Assembly (NCBI GenBank): GCA_036510575.1
Contig: DATCDR010000011.1
Location: 1-18,124 of the forward strand
Reading direction: 5' to 3'
DNA: 18,124 nt
DNA from: DATCDR01 sp036510575
GTDB taxonomy: Bacteria > Actinomycetota > Acidimicrobiia > Acidimicrobiales > Bog-793
Position 1 is the first letter of the stretch. Each line of letters opens with the position of its first letter. The position numbers were made by a program, and so were the translations under genes. Under the pieces are notes generated by a model that was not told where the DNA came from, made no database searches, and saw only the letters and a program-made list of their open reading frames with translations. Of the stretch, positions 1-7,852 are shown one piece after another.

Positions 1-1961
1 CGTCCCCGATTCGTCTTCGTCATCTTTTGCACGAAGGACCGCAGCCCTCCGGTCTCGTCAAGGACGAAGGTGTTGATCACGATCCGCTCACGCGTACAGC
101 GGACCACCTCGTGCAGCGTCGCTTCGATTGTCTCTGGAACCGGTGGGTAGTTGAAAAAGACCTCGCCGTTCTCCATCACGTGCGCAGTCGGCTCCCCGTC
201 GGTGATCACGATGATCTGCTTCGAACCGGTCTTCGACGCGAGCAGCTTCCTCGAGAGCGCGAGGGCGTGCTGCAGATTCGTGCCGTACGCGTAGTCCCAC
301 GAGACCTCAGGCAGCTGGTCCGGCTTGATCACATGTGCCGTCGCCGAGAATCCGACGATGCCGAGGTAGTCACGCGGGTAGCGCGAGGCGATGAGTGCCT
401 GCAACGCGATCGCGACCTTCTTCGCGGCGAGAAAGTTATCGCGCATCGGCATCGACAAGGAGAGGTCGATCGCGAGCACCGTAGAAGCACTAGAGAGGTG
501 CTCGGAGCGCTCGATCTCGAAGTCGTCGACCTCGAGGTGCACCGGGAACTCAACCGCGCCATGATGAGCCGTGGTGCTACCAGCCGCTGCCGACCGGCTG
601 ATTGCGTTTCGGAGCGTCCGTTCGAGGTCGAGATGGAACGGGTCACCGAACTCGTACGGCTTGGTCTCCATCTCGCGATCGATTCCGAGGCCAGGCGTCG
701 GCATCGGGTGGTTGCCGAAGCGATCCTTGCGAAGCTTCCCGAAGAGCTCAGAGAGCGCGTTCCCGCCGAGGCGACGAAGGCCAGACGGCGTGAGGGCAAG
801 CTTCCCGCCCTTTCTGGCCACAAGTCCCGCCTCTTCTAGCTGGCGCGTGAGGTCGGCGAGAGCGGCGAGCGAGCGGGCGGCATCGGGACCGAGCAGCTCC
901 GCGATCTGCTCCTGGTCCAACTCAGCGAGAGATCCTGGCTCTGACATCGTCGAAAGCAGCTGCTCGAGCTCGGCGAGATCGACGAGCTCCCCCACCGCCT
1001 CAGAAGAACCGAGCACCGAGAGCGGATCCTGCCCGGGGGCACCGAGCTGCTCGTCCCAGCCCATGTCGGGCAGCTGATCCCGGAGGTTCTCACCGAGCCG
1101 GTCGAGCTGCCAGGCGAGGTCCATGTCCGCCATCAGCTGCTCGGAGAGACCTTGGAGCTGCGCACGCTGCTCGGGAGTCATCGAGGCCATCATCTGGGAC
1201 GCCGCGGCCATCCGGCGGGCGATCTGCTCGAGCAGTTCGTCGAGGTTCTGCGCCCCGCCAGGAAAGAGGTCGCCGTAGTTCTCCATGAACTGGTCGAACG
1301 TCGGATCGAGCGGCTCGCCGTTCGCGCGCTGCTCGAGCATCTGGTTCAGCGCGTCGAGGCCCGCGCGAAGGTGCTCGCGCTCTTCTGGCGTCGCCGATGC
1401 CATCTGCGCTGCCGCTTGGTCGAGTTGCAGCTGAGTGAGCTCGCTTCGCAGCTCGTCGAGAAGGTCGTTAAAGGCCTGCTTCGCCTCAGGTGAGGTGAAG
1501 TCGTAGTTCATCAGCCCCTGCAACTGGCCAGTTAGCGAGGATGGGAGCATCTCGAGCTCCGCGTGGTGCTCTGCTGCCTGCTGGCGCTTCTCCTCGGCCG
1601 AGGCAGGGTCAGTGTCACTCCCTGCGTTTCGAAGCGAGTCGTCAAGTGCTTGTCGCTCGGTCTCGAGAACGTCGCGAAGCGCCTCGGCGACCTTCTCGGC
1701 GAGCTCGTTTTGCTGCTCTGCAAGCTCTTCTCGGCGCTGCCGGATTCGCTCCATCATCGCCTTTAGGCCTTCGACGTGCGAGCCGTCGCGGGTGTCGAAT
1801 CCATCTTGGAGGAGCCGACGCAGGGCGGCTGCAAGATCACCGTGATAGAGGAGGTCGTCGGTGAGGCTCGCCATGACGTCATCGGCGTCGATAAGCGGGT
1901 CCGCTTGGGTCCCGTCGAATCGCGCGTAGCGCCACGACGCCCGCTGGAAGTGAATCGCCAC
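1..1961 (-). CDS. VWA-domain (MIDAS) protein, partner of the adjacent AAA+ ATPase; C-terminus cut by window edge
   Basis: Read from the reverse strand: a continuous 653-codon frame starts at GTG 1961 and runs off the left edge. The GTG lies 4 nt after the ATPase stop, with GAGG 7 nt upstream. Residues about 65-115 are charged, heptad-like and probably coiled coil; about 200-300 are rich in Gln, Met and Leu. The C-terminal third is a von Willebrand A domain with an intact metal-ion-dependent adhesion site: D499-L-S501-L-S503, T561 in YGTNLQ, and D588 in ITDGEP. From memory, the layout and order match mycobacterial Rv0959 (about 670 residues), so only some 20-30 residues should be missing. VWA proteins beside MoxR/ChlI-type ATPases are thought to act with them as metal-dependent, chelatase-like or chaperone-like complexes. 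The substrate here is unknown. No signal peptide or membrane helix was seen, so it is probably cytoplasmic. Confidence 0.9.
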   Translation of the reverse strand, partial: MAIHFQRASWRYARFDGTQADPLIDADDVMASLTDDLLYHGDLAAALRRLLQDGFDTRDGSHVEGLKAMMERIRQRREELAEQQNELAEKVAEALRDVLETERQALDDSLRNAGSDTDPASAEEKRQQAAEHHAELEMLPSSLTGQLQGLMNYDFTSPEAKQAFNDLLDELRSELTQLQLDQAAAQMASATPEEREHLRAGLDALNQMLEQRANGEPLDPTFDQFMENYGDLFPGGAQNLDELLEQIARRMAAASQMMASMTPEQRAQLQGLSEQLMADMDLAWQLDRLGENLRDQLPDMGWDEQLGAPGQDPLSVLGSSEAVGELVDLAELEQLLSTMSEPGSLAELDQEQIAELLGPDAARSLAALADLTRQLEEAGLVARKGGKLALTPSGLRRLGGNALSELFGKLRKDRFGNHPMPTPGLGIDREMETKPYEFGDPFHLDLERTLRNAISRSAAAGSTTAHHGAVEFPVHLEVDDFEIERSEHLSSASTVLAIDLSLSMPMRDNFLAAKKVAIALQALIASRYPRDYLGIVGFSATAHVIKPDQLPEVSWDYAYGTNLQHALALSRKLLASKTGSKQIIVITDGEPTAHVMENGEVFFNYPPVPETIEATLHEVVRCTRERIVINTFVLDETGGLRSFVQKMTKTNRG

Positions 1962-1965
1962 TCCC

Positions 1966-3393
1966 CTACCTCGCCCGGTAGGTCACGGTGCGGTCGACGA
2001 CGTTCTTGTTCAGGCGGCGCGAGAGATGTAGACCCTCGAGCACAAGCTCGATCGCTGCGGCCTGTTCTTCGATCGAGGCGTCTGCACCGAGCAGCGAAGT
2101 GACAGCATCGCCGAGCTCGGGGAGCTCGGCCGCAAATCCGACGTAGACCGAAGCCGAGACCGATGTGCCGAGCTCGACGGTCATCCCCTGGTCAAAGCCG
2201 GCGACGACCTCATCAAGCGCTTCGATCGCACAGTGCTCACGATAGGTCTGCAACACCGCCGCACGCAGCAACTGGTGGACGACTTCGAGGTCCTCGTCGT
2301 CTTCCATGACCTCGATCTCGACCTTGCCGAGCGTCGAGGAGACAAGCGCATCGAGGTCCGACGGTCGCGGAACCGCGTGATCGTCGCCTAGTCGGAGTGC
2401 CCGACGAAGCGACGCTGCGACGAGCGTCTCATAGTTGGCGATGCTGGCGCGAAGCGAGACGCCCGAACGCTGGTTGATTCTCGGGCTCTGCCTGGCGATC
2501 TGGGAGATCCTGGCCACGATCTCGGCCATGAACGGCGGCATCGTGACCGTCACTCCTGGAACTTCGATCACCGCGGACTCCTGGTCGGTGATCGCCACCT
2601 CGGTCGCGACATCTTGTGGGTAGTGGGTCCGGATCTGGGCCCCGAAGCGGTCCTTTAGCGGCGTGATGATGCGGCCTCTGCTGGTGTAGTCGTCCGGATT
2701 CGCGGAAGCGACAAGGAGGATGTCGAGGGGTAGGCGGATGCGGTGCCCCCTAATCTGGACGTCGCGCTCTTCGAGCACGTTCAAGAGCCCTACCTGGATG
2801 CGCTCGGGAAGATCGGGGAGCTCGTTGATCGCGAAGATCCCGCGGTTCGTGCGGGGGACGAGTCCGTAGTGGATGGTGAGCTCGTCTGAGAGATAGCGGC
2901 CCTCGGCGACCTTGATCGGGTCGACCTCGCCAATCAGGTCGGCGATCGACGTGTCTGGCGTCGCCAGCTTCTCGCCGTAGCGCTCGGAGCGGTGAACCCA
3001 AGAGATCGGGGCCTCCGGACCGAGGTCGGCCACGAGCTCGCGGGCATAGGCCGAGACGGGATGGAACGGGTCGTCGTTGATCTCGCTCCCGCGCACGATC
3101 GGCATCCACTCATCGAGCAGCCCGATCAGGCTTCGGATGATCCTCGACTTGGCCTGGCCGCGCTCGCCGAGAAAGATCACGTCGTGGCCAGCGATCAGCG
3201 CGTGCTCTAGCTGGGGGATGATCGTGTCATCGAAGCCCAGCACTCCCGCGACGATCGGCTCACCAGCTGCGATCTTCCGGAGAGCGTTGGTCCGGAGCTC
3301 CTCCCGGACCGGCACCGATCGCCACCCGCTGTGATGGAGGTCTTGGATGATCGCCGCTGAGGGCCGAGTGCTCGAATCCGTGGAAGTGGTCAC
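1966..3393 (-). CDS. AAA+ ATPase of the MoxR / magnesium-chelatase ChlI-like family
   Basis: About 475 residues from GTG 3393. Walker A is GERGQAKS (residues 76-83). The Walker B region reads GIFAINELPDL, with Asn190-Glu191 where most AAA+ proteins have Asp-Glu. Sensor 1 is probably Asn232 in SANPDDY, and Arg249 in LKDRFG may be the arginine finger. The phrase GFDDTIIPQLE-ALIAGHDV is typical of the Rv0958 group, often annotated as Mg-chelatase or sigma-54-interacting; nothing here shows chlorophyll synthesis or sigma-54 control. It probably remodels a client together with the VWA protein encoded 4 nt downstream. The start is uncertain: an in-frame ATG at 3480 would add 29 residues with no family resemblance and no Shine-Dalgarno. 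GTG 3393 also lacks one but has TAGGCT 8 nt upstream, so a leaderless start is possible. Confidence 0.88.
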   Translation of the reverse strand: MTTSTDSSTRPSAAIIQDLHHSGWRSVPVREELRTNALRKIAAGEPIVAGVLGFDDTIIPQLEHALIAGHDVIFLGERGQAKSRIIRSLIGLLDEWMPIVRGSEINDDPFHPVSAYARELVADLGPEAPISWVHRSERYGEKLATPDTSIADLIGEVDPIKVAEGRYLSDELTIHYGLVPRTNRGIFAINELPDLPERIQVGLLNVLEERDVQIRGHRIRLPLDILLVASANPDDYTSRGRIITPLKDRFGAQIRTHYPQDVATEVAITDQESAVIEVPGVTVTMPPFMAEIVARISQIARQSPRINQRSGVSLRASIANYETLVAASLRRALRLGDDHAVPRPSDLDALVSSTLGKVEIEVMEDDEDLEVVHQLLRAAVLQTYREHCAIEALDEVVAGFDQGMTVELGTSVSASVYVGFAAELPELGDAVTSLLGADASIEEQAAAIELVLEGLHLSRRLNKNVVDRTVTYRAR

Positions 3394-3533
3394 GACCAGA
3401 AAGCCTAACGGGGATACCTCGCCAAGTTCGCCCCGCGGAGGCTCGGGAGAGTAGCTTTCACCCGTTACATCGCTGCGCATCTCGGCGATTCGTCGCCAGT
3501 GAGGTCGTCGCAGCCAGCGAAAGGAGTGCGCTC
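3394..3533. promoter_or_regulatory. Divergent intergenic region between the AAA+/VWA genes and sdhCAB
   Basis: This 140-nt region must drive both the leftward ATPase/VWA pair and the rightward sdh operon. The only candidate box that stands out is TAGGCT on the minus strand (3402-3407), 8 nt before GTG 3393; no good -35 is visible. For sdhC, TAGCTT and TTACAT near 3452-3470 are possible -10 elements, again without a convincing -35. No clear operator palindrome was found. If the ATPase really starts at ATG 3480, the shared region shrinks to about 50 nt. Confidence 0.35.
3521..3526 (+). promoter_or_regulatory. Shine-Dalgarno of sdhC, fixing a TTG start
   Basis: AAGGAG lies 7 nt before TTG 3534. 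The next in-frame candidate, GTG 3543, would be 16 nt away, so the spacing favours the TTG. Confidence 0.7.
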
Positions 3534-4400
3534 TTGAGCGTCGTGGAGAGCGAGGAACACAGCGCCCGACCCACCCCTGTCACGATCGGCGGGACCAGAG
3601 GGGGACCAGCCCTCGGCACGGACCTGCGGAAAGATCGCTGGTGGATACAGCCCGCCCTCATCGTGTTTGGCCTCACCGGCTTCGCCGTCTACTCGACGTG
3701 GGCAGCGTTTCGAAACGGTCACTACTGGGCAGGCACACTCCCCGGTTCGGACTTCCGGAACTATCTGTCGCCGTTCTACTCACCTTGCCTGACGGACGGA
3801 TGCGCGACCGGACCATTCATCCACGCCATCGGCTTTCGCTTCGCGGCGACGCCTGCACTGTTGATACTCGTGTTCCCGCTTGGCTTTCGCGTGACTTGCT
3901 ACTACTACCGGAAGTCCTACTACCGATCGTTCTGGCTCTCTCCCCCCGCATGCGCCGTCGCCGACTTCGGCTCCGAGGTAGGCGGCAAGCGCCCTCGCTA
4001 CAAGGGTGAGAGCAGATTCCCGCTGATCGTGCAGAACGTGCATCGCTACTTCTGGTACTTCGCAGTGCTCTTTGCGGCACTGCTCACCTGGGACGCGATT
4101 CAGGCGTTTCGCTTCCATAACGGCTTCGGCATGGGGCTCGGCACCTTGATCTTCATCGTCAACGCCGCGCTCATCTGGATGTACACACTCGGCTGCCACT
4201 CCTGTCGGCACCTTTGCGGCGGAAGCACGAACACACTGTCGAAGGCCAAGGCACGCCACTGGTTCTGGGCCAACGTGGCCTCCAAGCTGAACGCGCATCA
4301 CCAGTTCTTCGCCTGGACCTCGTTGATCTGGATTGCGATGACGGACCTTTACGTCTTTTTGATCGCGAGCAACGCATTTCACGACCCGAGGTTCTTTTAA
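3534..4400 (+). CDS. sdhC: Succinate dehydrogenase Sdh1-type membrane anchor subunit
   Basis: A 288-residue integral membrane protein, first gene of sdhCAB, starting at TTG after a strong AAGGAG. About five hydrophobic helices can be seen (roughly residues 40-58, 98-118, 172-190, 200-219 and 257-279), many more than in the small SdhC/SdhD pair of E. coli-type enzymes, and no sdhD follows. Residues Y77-C85 (YLSPFYSPC), C122-YYYRKSYYRSFWLSPPAC-C140 and the C221-H-S-C-R-H-L-C-G-G cluster are hallmarks of the actinobacterial Sdh1 anchor (compare Rv0249c). In the published M. smegmatis Sdh1 structure, as I recall it, this subunit holds a membrane-embedded Rieske-type [2Fe-2S] centre near the quinone site; C221, H222, C224, H226 and C228 are candidate ligands here. 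The role is to anchor SdhAB and pass electrons to the quinone pool. The stop overlaps the sdhA start (TAATG). Confidence 0.92.
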   Translation: MSVVESEEHSARPTPVTIGGTRGGPALGTDLRKDRWWIQPALIVFGLTGFAVYSTWAAFRNGHYWAGTLPGSDFRNYLSPFYSPCLTDGCATGPFIHAIGFRFAATPALLILVFPLGFRVTCYYYRKSYYRSFWLSPPACAVADFGSEVGGKRPRYKGESRFPLIVQNVHRYFWYFAVLFAALLTWDAIQAFRFHNGFGMGLGTLIFIVNAALIWMYTLGCHSCRHLCGGSTNTLSKAKARHWFWANVASKLNAHHQFFAWTSLIWIAMTDLYVFLIASNAFHDPRFF

Positions 4401-6199
4401 TGCCCGAGTACGAGACCCACGTCGTCGACGTACTGATCATCGGCGCAGGCGGCGCTGGCCTTCGTGCGGCCGCAGAGGCGACGGCACTTGGCGCGAGCAC
4501 CGCCGTCGTCTGCAAGTCACTGCTCGGGAAGGCCCACACCGTCATGGCCGAAGGCGGAGTCGCAGCAGCGCTCGGCTACGTCTGGCCAGAGGACAACTGG
4601 AAGGTCCACTTCAGGGACACGATGCGCGGCGGCAAGATGTTGAACAACTGGCGAATGGCACAGCTGCACGCGCTCGAGTCCCCCGATCGCGTCCTCGAGC
4701 TCGAGGAGTGGGGCGCGATCTTCGACCGCACACCTGACGGCCTGATCCTGCAACGTGACTTCGGTGGACACCGCTACGCCCGCCTCGCGCACGTCGGTGA
4801 CCGGACAGGTCTCGAGCTACTCCGCACGGTGCAGCAACGCGCCGTCGATCGCGGCATCGAAGTTTTCATGGAATGCAAGATCATCCGACTGCTGCATGCC
4901 CCAGACGGCTCCGTGAACGGCGCGGTCGGCGTGTGGCGAGAGACCGGCAAATTCGTCGTCTTCGGGGCAAAGTCGGTCATCCTCGCATCCGGGGGCGTCG
5001 GCAAGATCTACAAGTTCACCTCTAACTCCTGGGAGTGCACCGGCGACGGTCAGGCACTAGCCCTCGGGGCGGGTGCCGAGCTGATCGACATGGAGTTCAT
5101 CCAGTTCCACCCGACAGGGATGATCTGGCCGACGTCGGCGCGCGGCCTGCTCGTGACCGAGGGCGTGCGCGGTGACGGTGGCATCTTGAAGAACCGCGAC
5201 GGCGAACGCTTCATGTACAACTACATCCCGGACTTCTATCGCGCCGAGACCTCCGACACGATCGAAGAGGGCGACCAGTGGTACGACAACAAGCGGGACT
5301 TCCGCCGGCCGCCTGAGCTGCTGCCACGTGACGAGGTGGCGCGCGCCATCAACTCCGAGGTGAAGGCGGGCCGCGGGTCTCCGCACGGCGGCGTCTACCT
5401 CGACATCGCATCGCGACGATCCCCCGACTACATCCGGCGGCGTCTGCCTTCGATGTACCACCAGTTCAAAGAGCTCGCCGACGTCGACATCACGACGGAC
5501 CCGATGGAGATCGGGCCGACGTGCCACTACATCATGGGCGGCGTCCGGGTCGAGGCCGACACCGCTGCAACGACGCTCGAAGGCCTCTACGCGGCAGGTG
5601 AGGTTGCAGCCGGCATGCACGGCGCCAACCGTCTCGGCGGCAACTCGCTCTCCGACCTGCTCGTCTTCGGCCGCCGTGCCGGGCTCGCCGCGGCTGAGCG
5701 GGCACTCGGGCTCTCCGGCGAGGTAACCCTCGATCAAAACGAGGTCGAAGATGCCTGCATCCACGCCCTCTCTTTCTTCGACCACGACAGTGGCGAGAAC
5801 CCCTACACCGTGCACGCTGCGCTGCAAGACACGATGCAGGACCTTGTGGGCATCATCCGCACCGAGAGCGAACTCCTCACTGCAGCAGAGAACCTGAAGG
5901 ACTTCGACGAGCGGATCACCCGCGTGAGCGTCGAAGGCCACCGGCAGTTCAATCCCGGATGGCACACCGCGCTCGATCTCGAATCGATGCTCGCGCTCAG
6001 CCACGCAACAACGTTGTCGGCAATCGTGCGAAAAGAGAGCCGCGGTGGCCACACTCGCGACGACTTCCCGGAGCCGGACGCATACTGGGGGACCGTCAAC
6101 AACGCCAGTTATATAGAAGGCGGCGTCGTGAAGACCAAGCTGACGCCGCTTCCAGAGATGCCAGACGATCTGAAGGAACTCTTCGAGGAAGGGCACTGA
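4400..6199 (+). CDS. sdhA: Succinate dehydrogenase flavoprotein subunit
   Basis: 599 residues, starting at the ATG that shares one base with the sdhC stop; GAGG sits 8 nt upstream. The N-terminal FAD-binding motif is G15-A-G-G-A-G20. H46 in KAHTVMAEGG is the expected histidine for covalent FAD. Active-site positions of the succinate dehydrogenase/fumarate reductase flavoprotein family are in place: H237 (FHPTGM), R257 (TEGVRGDGG, the proton-shuttle arginine), H376 (CHYIMGG) and R411 (NRLGGNSL). It oxidises succinate to fumarate and passes electrons to SdhB. The inserts and overall sequence resemble the actinobacterial Sdh1 flavoprotein (Rv0248c type). From the sequence alone the physiological direction (oxidation or fumarate reduction) cannot be decided, but the surrounding TCA genes favour oxidation. 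sdhB follows with an ATGA overlap, so translation is probably coupled. Confidence 0.97.
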   Translation: MPEYETHVVDVLIIGAGGAGLRAAAEATALGASTAVVCKSLLGKAHTVMAEGGVAAALGYVWPEDNWKVHFRDTMRGGKMLNNWRMAQLHALESPDRVLELEEWGAIFDRTPDGLILQRDFGGHRYARLAHVGDRTGLELLRTVQQRAVDRGIEVFMECKIIRLLHAPDGSVNGAVGVWRETGKFVVFGAKSVILASGGVGKIYKFTSNSWECTGDGQALALGAGAELIDMEFIQFHPTGMIWPTSARGLLVTEGVRGDGGILKNRDGERFMYNYIPDFYRAETSDTIEEGDQWYDNKRDFRRPPELLPRDEVARAINSEVKAGRGSPHGGVYLDIASRRSPDYIRRRLPSMYHQFKELADVDITTDPMEIGPTCHYIMGGVRVEADTAATTLEGLYAAGEVAAGMHGANRLGGNSLSDLLVFGRRAGLAAAERALGLSGEVTLDQNEVEDACIHALSFFDHDSGENPYTVHAALQDTMQDLVGIIRTESELLTAAENLKDFDERITRVSVEGHRQFNPGWHTALDLESMLALSHATTLSAIVRKESRGGHTRDDFPEPDAYWGTVNNASYIEGGVVKTKLTPLPEMPDDLKELFEEGH

Positions 6200-7071
6200 T
6201 GACCGACACCCAGACGAACGCGTCGACGTCCGGCTCATCTTCGCCCGAAGCTGACTCCGGCACGATCACCCTCCGTATCTGGCGCGGCGAACGCGACGGG
6301 GCGTTTAAGGACTACACACTCCCCGCGCAAGAGGGCGAGGTCGTGCTCGACGTCGTCCATCGCGTCCAAGCTGAGATCGCGCCGGACCTTGCAGTTCGGT
6401 GGAACTGCAAGGCAGGCAAGTGCGGGTCGTGCTCCGCGGAGGTCAACGGCAAACCACGACTGATGTGCATGACGCGCATGAGCACGCTCCCGACCGGGGA
6501 GCCGATCACGATCTCGCCGATGCGCGGCTTTCCGATCATGCGCGATCTCGTCACCGATGTCTCGTTCAACTATGCAGTCGCCAGGCGAGTCCCCGGCTTC
6601 CATCCGCGGCCGCGCGAGGCCGACGGCACACACCGCATGGCGCAGGTGGACGTCGACCGGAGCCAAGAGTTCCGGAAATGCATCGAGTGCTACCTCTGCC
6701 AGAACGTCTGCCACGTGATCCGGGACCACGAGGAGAACAAGGCGAACTTCGCCGGCCCGCGCTTCGTCATGCGCCTCGCCGAACTCGAGATGCACCCTCT
6801 CGACACCTTGGACCGCAGGCGCTTCTCCTTCGAGGAGTTCGGCCTCGGCTACTGCAACATCACCAAGTGCTGCACCGAGGTCTGCCCGGAGGGCATCCAC
6901 ATCACCGACAATGCGATCATCCCCTTAAAGGAGCGCGCCGTCGACGCCGCCTACGACCCGATCGCCTGGATCGGCAGGAAGGTCTTCCGCCGTCCCGAGC
7001 CGGCATCGGCAGCCTCGGTCGCGGCGCACGCACCAGAGCGCCGCTCAGGCGAAGTCATCGTCGAGAACTAA
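6199..7071 (+). CDS. sdhB: Succinate dehydrogenase iron-sulfur subunit
   Basis: 290 residues; the ATG overlaps the sdhA stop (ATGA) and GAGGAAGG precedes it. The N-terminal ferredoxin-like domain carries C70, C75, C78 and C90 for the [2Fe-2S] centre. The C-terminal domain has C161, C164, C167 and C171, then C219, C224, C225 and C229-P. By family precedent C161/164/167/229 would hold the [4Fe-4S] and C171/219/225 the [3Fe-4S] centre, with C224 as an extra cysteine. It carries electrons from SdhA FAD to the SdhC quinone site. Compared with the roughly 248-residue mycobacterial homologue there is a Ser/Thr-rich N-terminal extension (about 20 residues) and a low-complexity Ala-rich tail after about residue 265, both probably disordered. 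Confidence 0.96.
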   Translation: MTDTQTNASTSGSSSPEADSGTITLRIWRGERDGAFKDYTLPAQEGEVVLDVVHRVQAEIAPDLAVRWNCKAGKCGSCSAEVNGKPRLMCMTRMSTLPTGEPITISPMRGFPIMRDLVTDVSFNYAVARRVPGFHPRPREADGTHRMAQVDVDRSQEFRKCIECYLCQNVCHVIRDHEENKANFAGPRFVMRLAELEMHPLDTLDRRRFSFEEFGLGYCNITKCCTEVCPEGIHITDNAIIPLKERAVDAAYDPIAWIGRKVFRRPEPASAASVAAHAPERRSGEVIVEN

Positions 7072-7090
7072 CAGGCGCACGCCGGACAAG

Positions 7091-7453
7091 ATGGCTGAGC
7101 TCTTCGACGTCGCTTGGATAACTGACCTACGTGCCCGACTGGCCGCGATCGCGCCCCTCGGCCGCGGCACGGCACGTTTGTCACTTGGGCAGATCGTGCA
7201 CGACGCTCCGAGCGGTCGTGTCGCCTGGACAGTCCACGTAGGCGGCGGTGATGCAACACGTGTCGAAGAAGGAGTCGCGAACGCCCAGGTCACACTTATC
7301 GAGGACTACGAGACCGCGGTCGCACTGGCGAACGGCACGCCAACCACCGAGTTGCTCTACAACGGCAAGGTCAAGATCAGCGGCGACGTGGATGCACTCC
7401 TTAACGGCGCTGAGCTGCTCTCGCAACTAAACGCCGCACTCGCCTCCCCGTAG
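7091..7453 (+). CDS. Small SCP2 (sterol carrier)-like domain protein, last gene of the sdh operon
   Basis: 120 residues, 19 nt downstream of sdhB on the same strand and so very probably cotranscribed; only a weak ribosome site (GGACAAG) is visible. The pattern fits a single SCP2-like fold: an amphipathic N-terminal helix, alternating beta strands (ARLSLGQIVHDA, VAWTVHVGG, AQVTLIEDYE), then LLYNGKVKISGDVDALLNGAELL, where the GKVKISGD turn is typical of SCP2 lipid-binding domains. There is no signal peptide and no catalytic motif. Family members bind lipids or acyl-CoA in a hydrophobic tunnel. The location suggests a link to the membrane-bound dehydrogenase or its quinone or lipid environment, but that is inference from position only. 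The call rests on the pattern, not on a search. Confidence 0.75.
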   Translation: MAELFDVAWITDLRARLAAIAPLGRGTARLSLGQIVHDAPSGRVAWTVHVGGGDATRVEEGVANAQVTLIEDYETAVALANGTPTTELLYNGKVKISGDVDALLNGAELLSQLNAALASP

Positions 7454-7469
7454 GCGAGGTCTCCCTCGC
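7439..7469. terminator. Two overlapping hairpins between convergent genes
   Basis: CTCGCCT (7439-7445) pairs perfectly with AGGCGAG (7452-7458) around the loop CCCCGT, across the stop codon of the SCP2-like gene. GCGAGG (7454-7459) can instead pair with CCTCGC (7464-7469) around the loop TCTC. The two stems share bases and exclude each other. No T-run follows, so termination is plausible from position (convergent genes) but not proven. Confidence 0.35.
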
Positions 7470-7522
7470 ATCGTTGCTCTCCGTTCGGGGATTCCTCCGA
7501 GCTCTACTCCCACGCCGCTTGC

Positions 7523-7681
7523 TCATTCATCGGACGCCTCGCCCCTCGGCGTCTCGTCGAGCACCGAGGCAAGGTGAGGATTGACCTTCATCACGTCGGC
7601 CTTCCACTCCTCTAGGGCTTTTACCCGGTCCTCTAGCGCAAGGAGTCTGGAATCAGCAGATCGCGGACCATCATCGGGCAT
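7523..7681 (-). CDS. 52-residue hypothetical coiled-coil protein
   Basis: Starts at ATG 7681, preceded by a near-ideal GAGGAG with 7-nt spacing and by a promoter-like element at 7723-7750. A longer frame from 7750 would lack this support and adds unlike sequence. The product begins MPDDGPRSADSR, then LLALEDRVKALEEW has leucine/valine heptad spacing and probably forms a short dimeric coiled coil. The tail (VNPHLASVLDETPRGEASDE) is acidic and probably disordered. No family is recognised. It is the last minus-strand gene before the convergence with the sdh operon and lies 171 nt downstream of the MetE-like gene, so it is probably its own transcript. Function is unknown. Confidence 0.62.
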   Translation of the reverse strand: MPDDGPRSADSRLLALEDRVKALEEWKADVMKVNPHLASVLDETPRGEASDE

Positions 7682-7722
7682 ATGAATACTCCTCGCATCG
7701 GCCGTCTGTTGCTGTCGGGTCG

Positions 7723-7750
7723 AGCATAACGACACCGGTCTACGCGACAA
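7723..7750 (-). promoter_or_regulatory. Candidate sigma-70-type promoter for the 52-residue gene
   Basis: On the minus strand TTGTCG (7745-7750) and TATGCT (7723-7728) are separated by 16 nt, a plausible -35/-10 pair. Transcription would start about 35 nt before ATG 7681, leaving room for the GAGGAG ribosome site. Confidence 0.42.
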
Positions 7751-7852
7751 GTAGAGCGCCGCCGGGCCTTCTGCATGCCTCTAAACCTGAATTACGCGAC
7801 TGGCATAGTCGGGCCGCCTCGCCGGAGCAGCGATGATAAGCAAAGGCAGGGT

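Noticed and set aside
27..839. 270-codon plus-strand open frame opposite the VWA gene
   Set aside because: The minus strand reads a clear VWA domain with MIDAS residues through the whole region; the plus frame is Arg/Glu-rich and motif-free.
3394..3480. 29-residue N-terminal extension of the AAA+ protein from ATG 3480
   Set aside because: No Shine-Dalgarno, low similarity to the family N-terminus as I know it, and it would consume most of the shared promoter region. Kept as an alternative only.
5057..6238. 393-codon open frame on the minus strand opposite sdhA
   Set aside because: Antisense to an unambiguous sdhA; composition is that of a codon-bias shadow, with no ribosome site or motifs.
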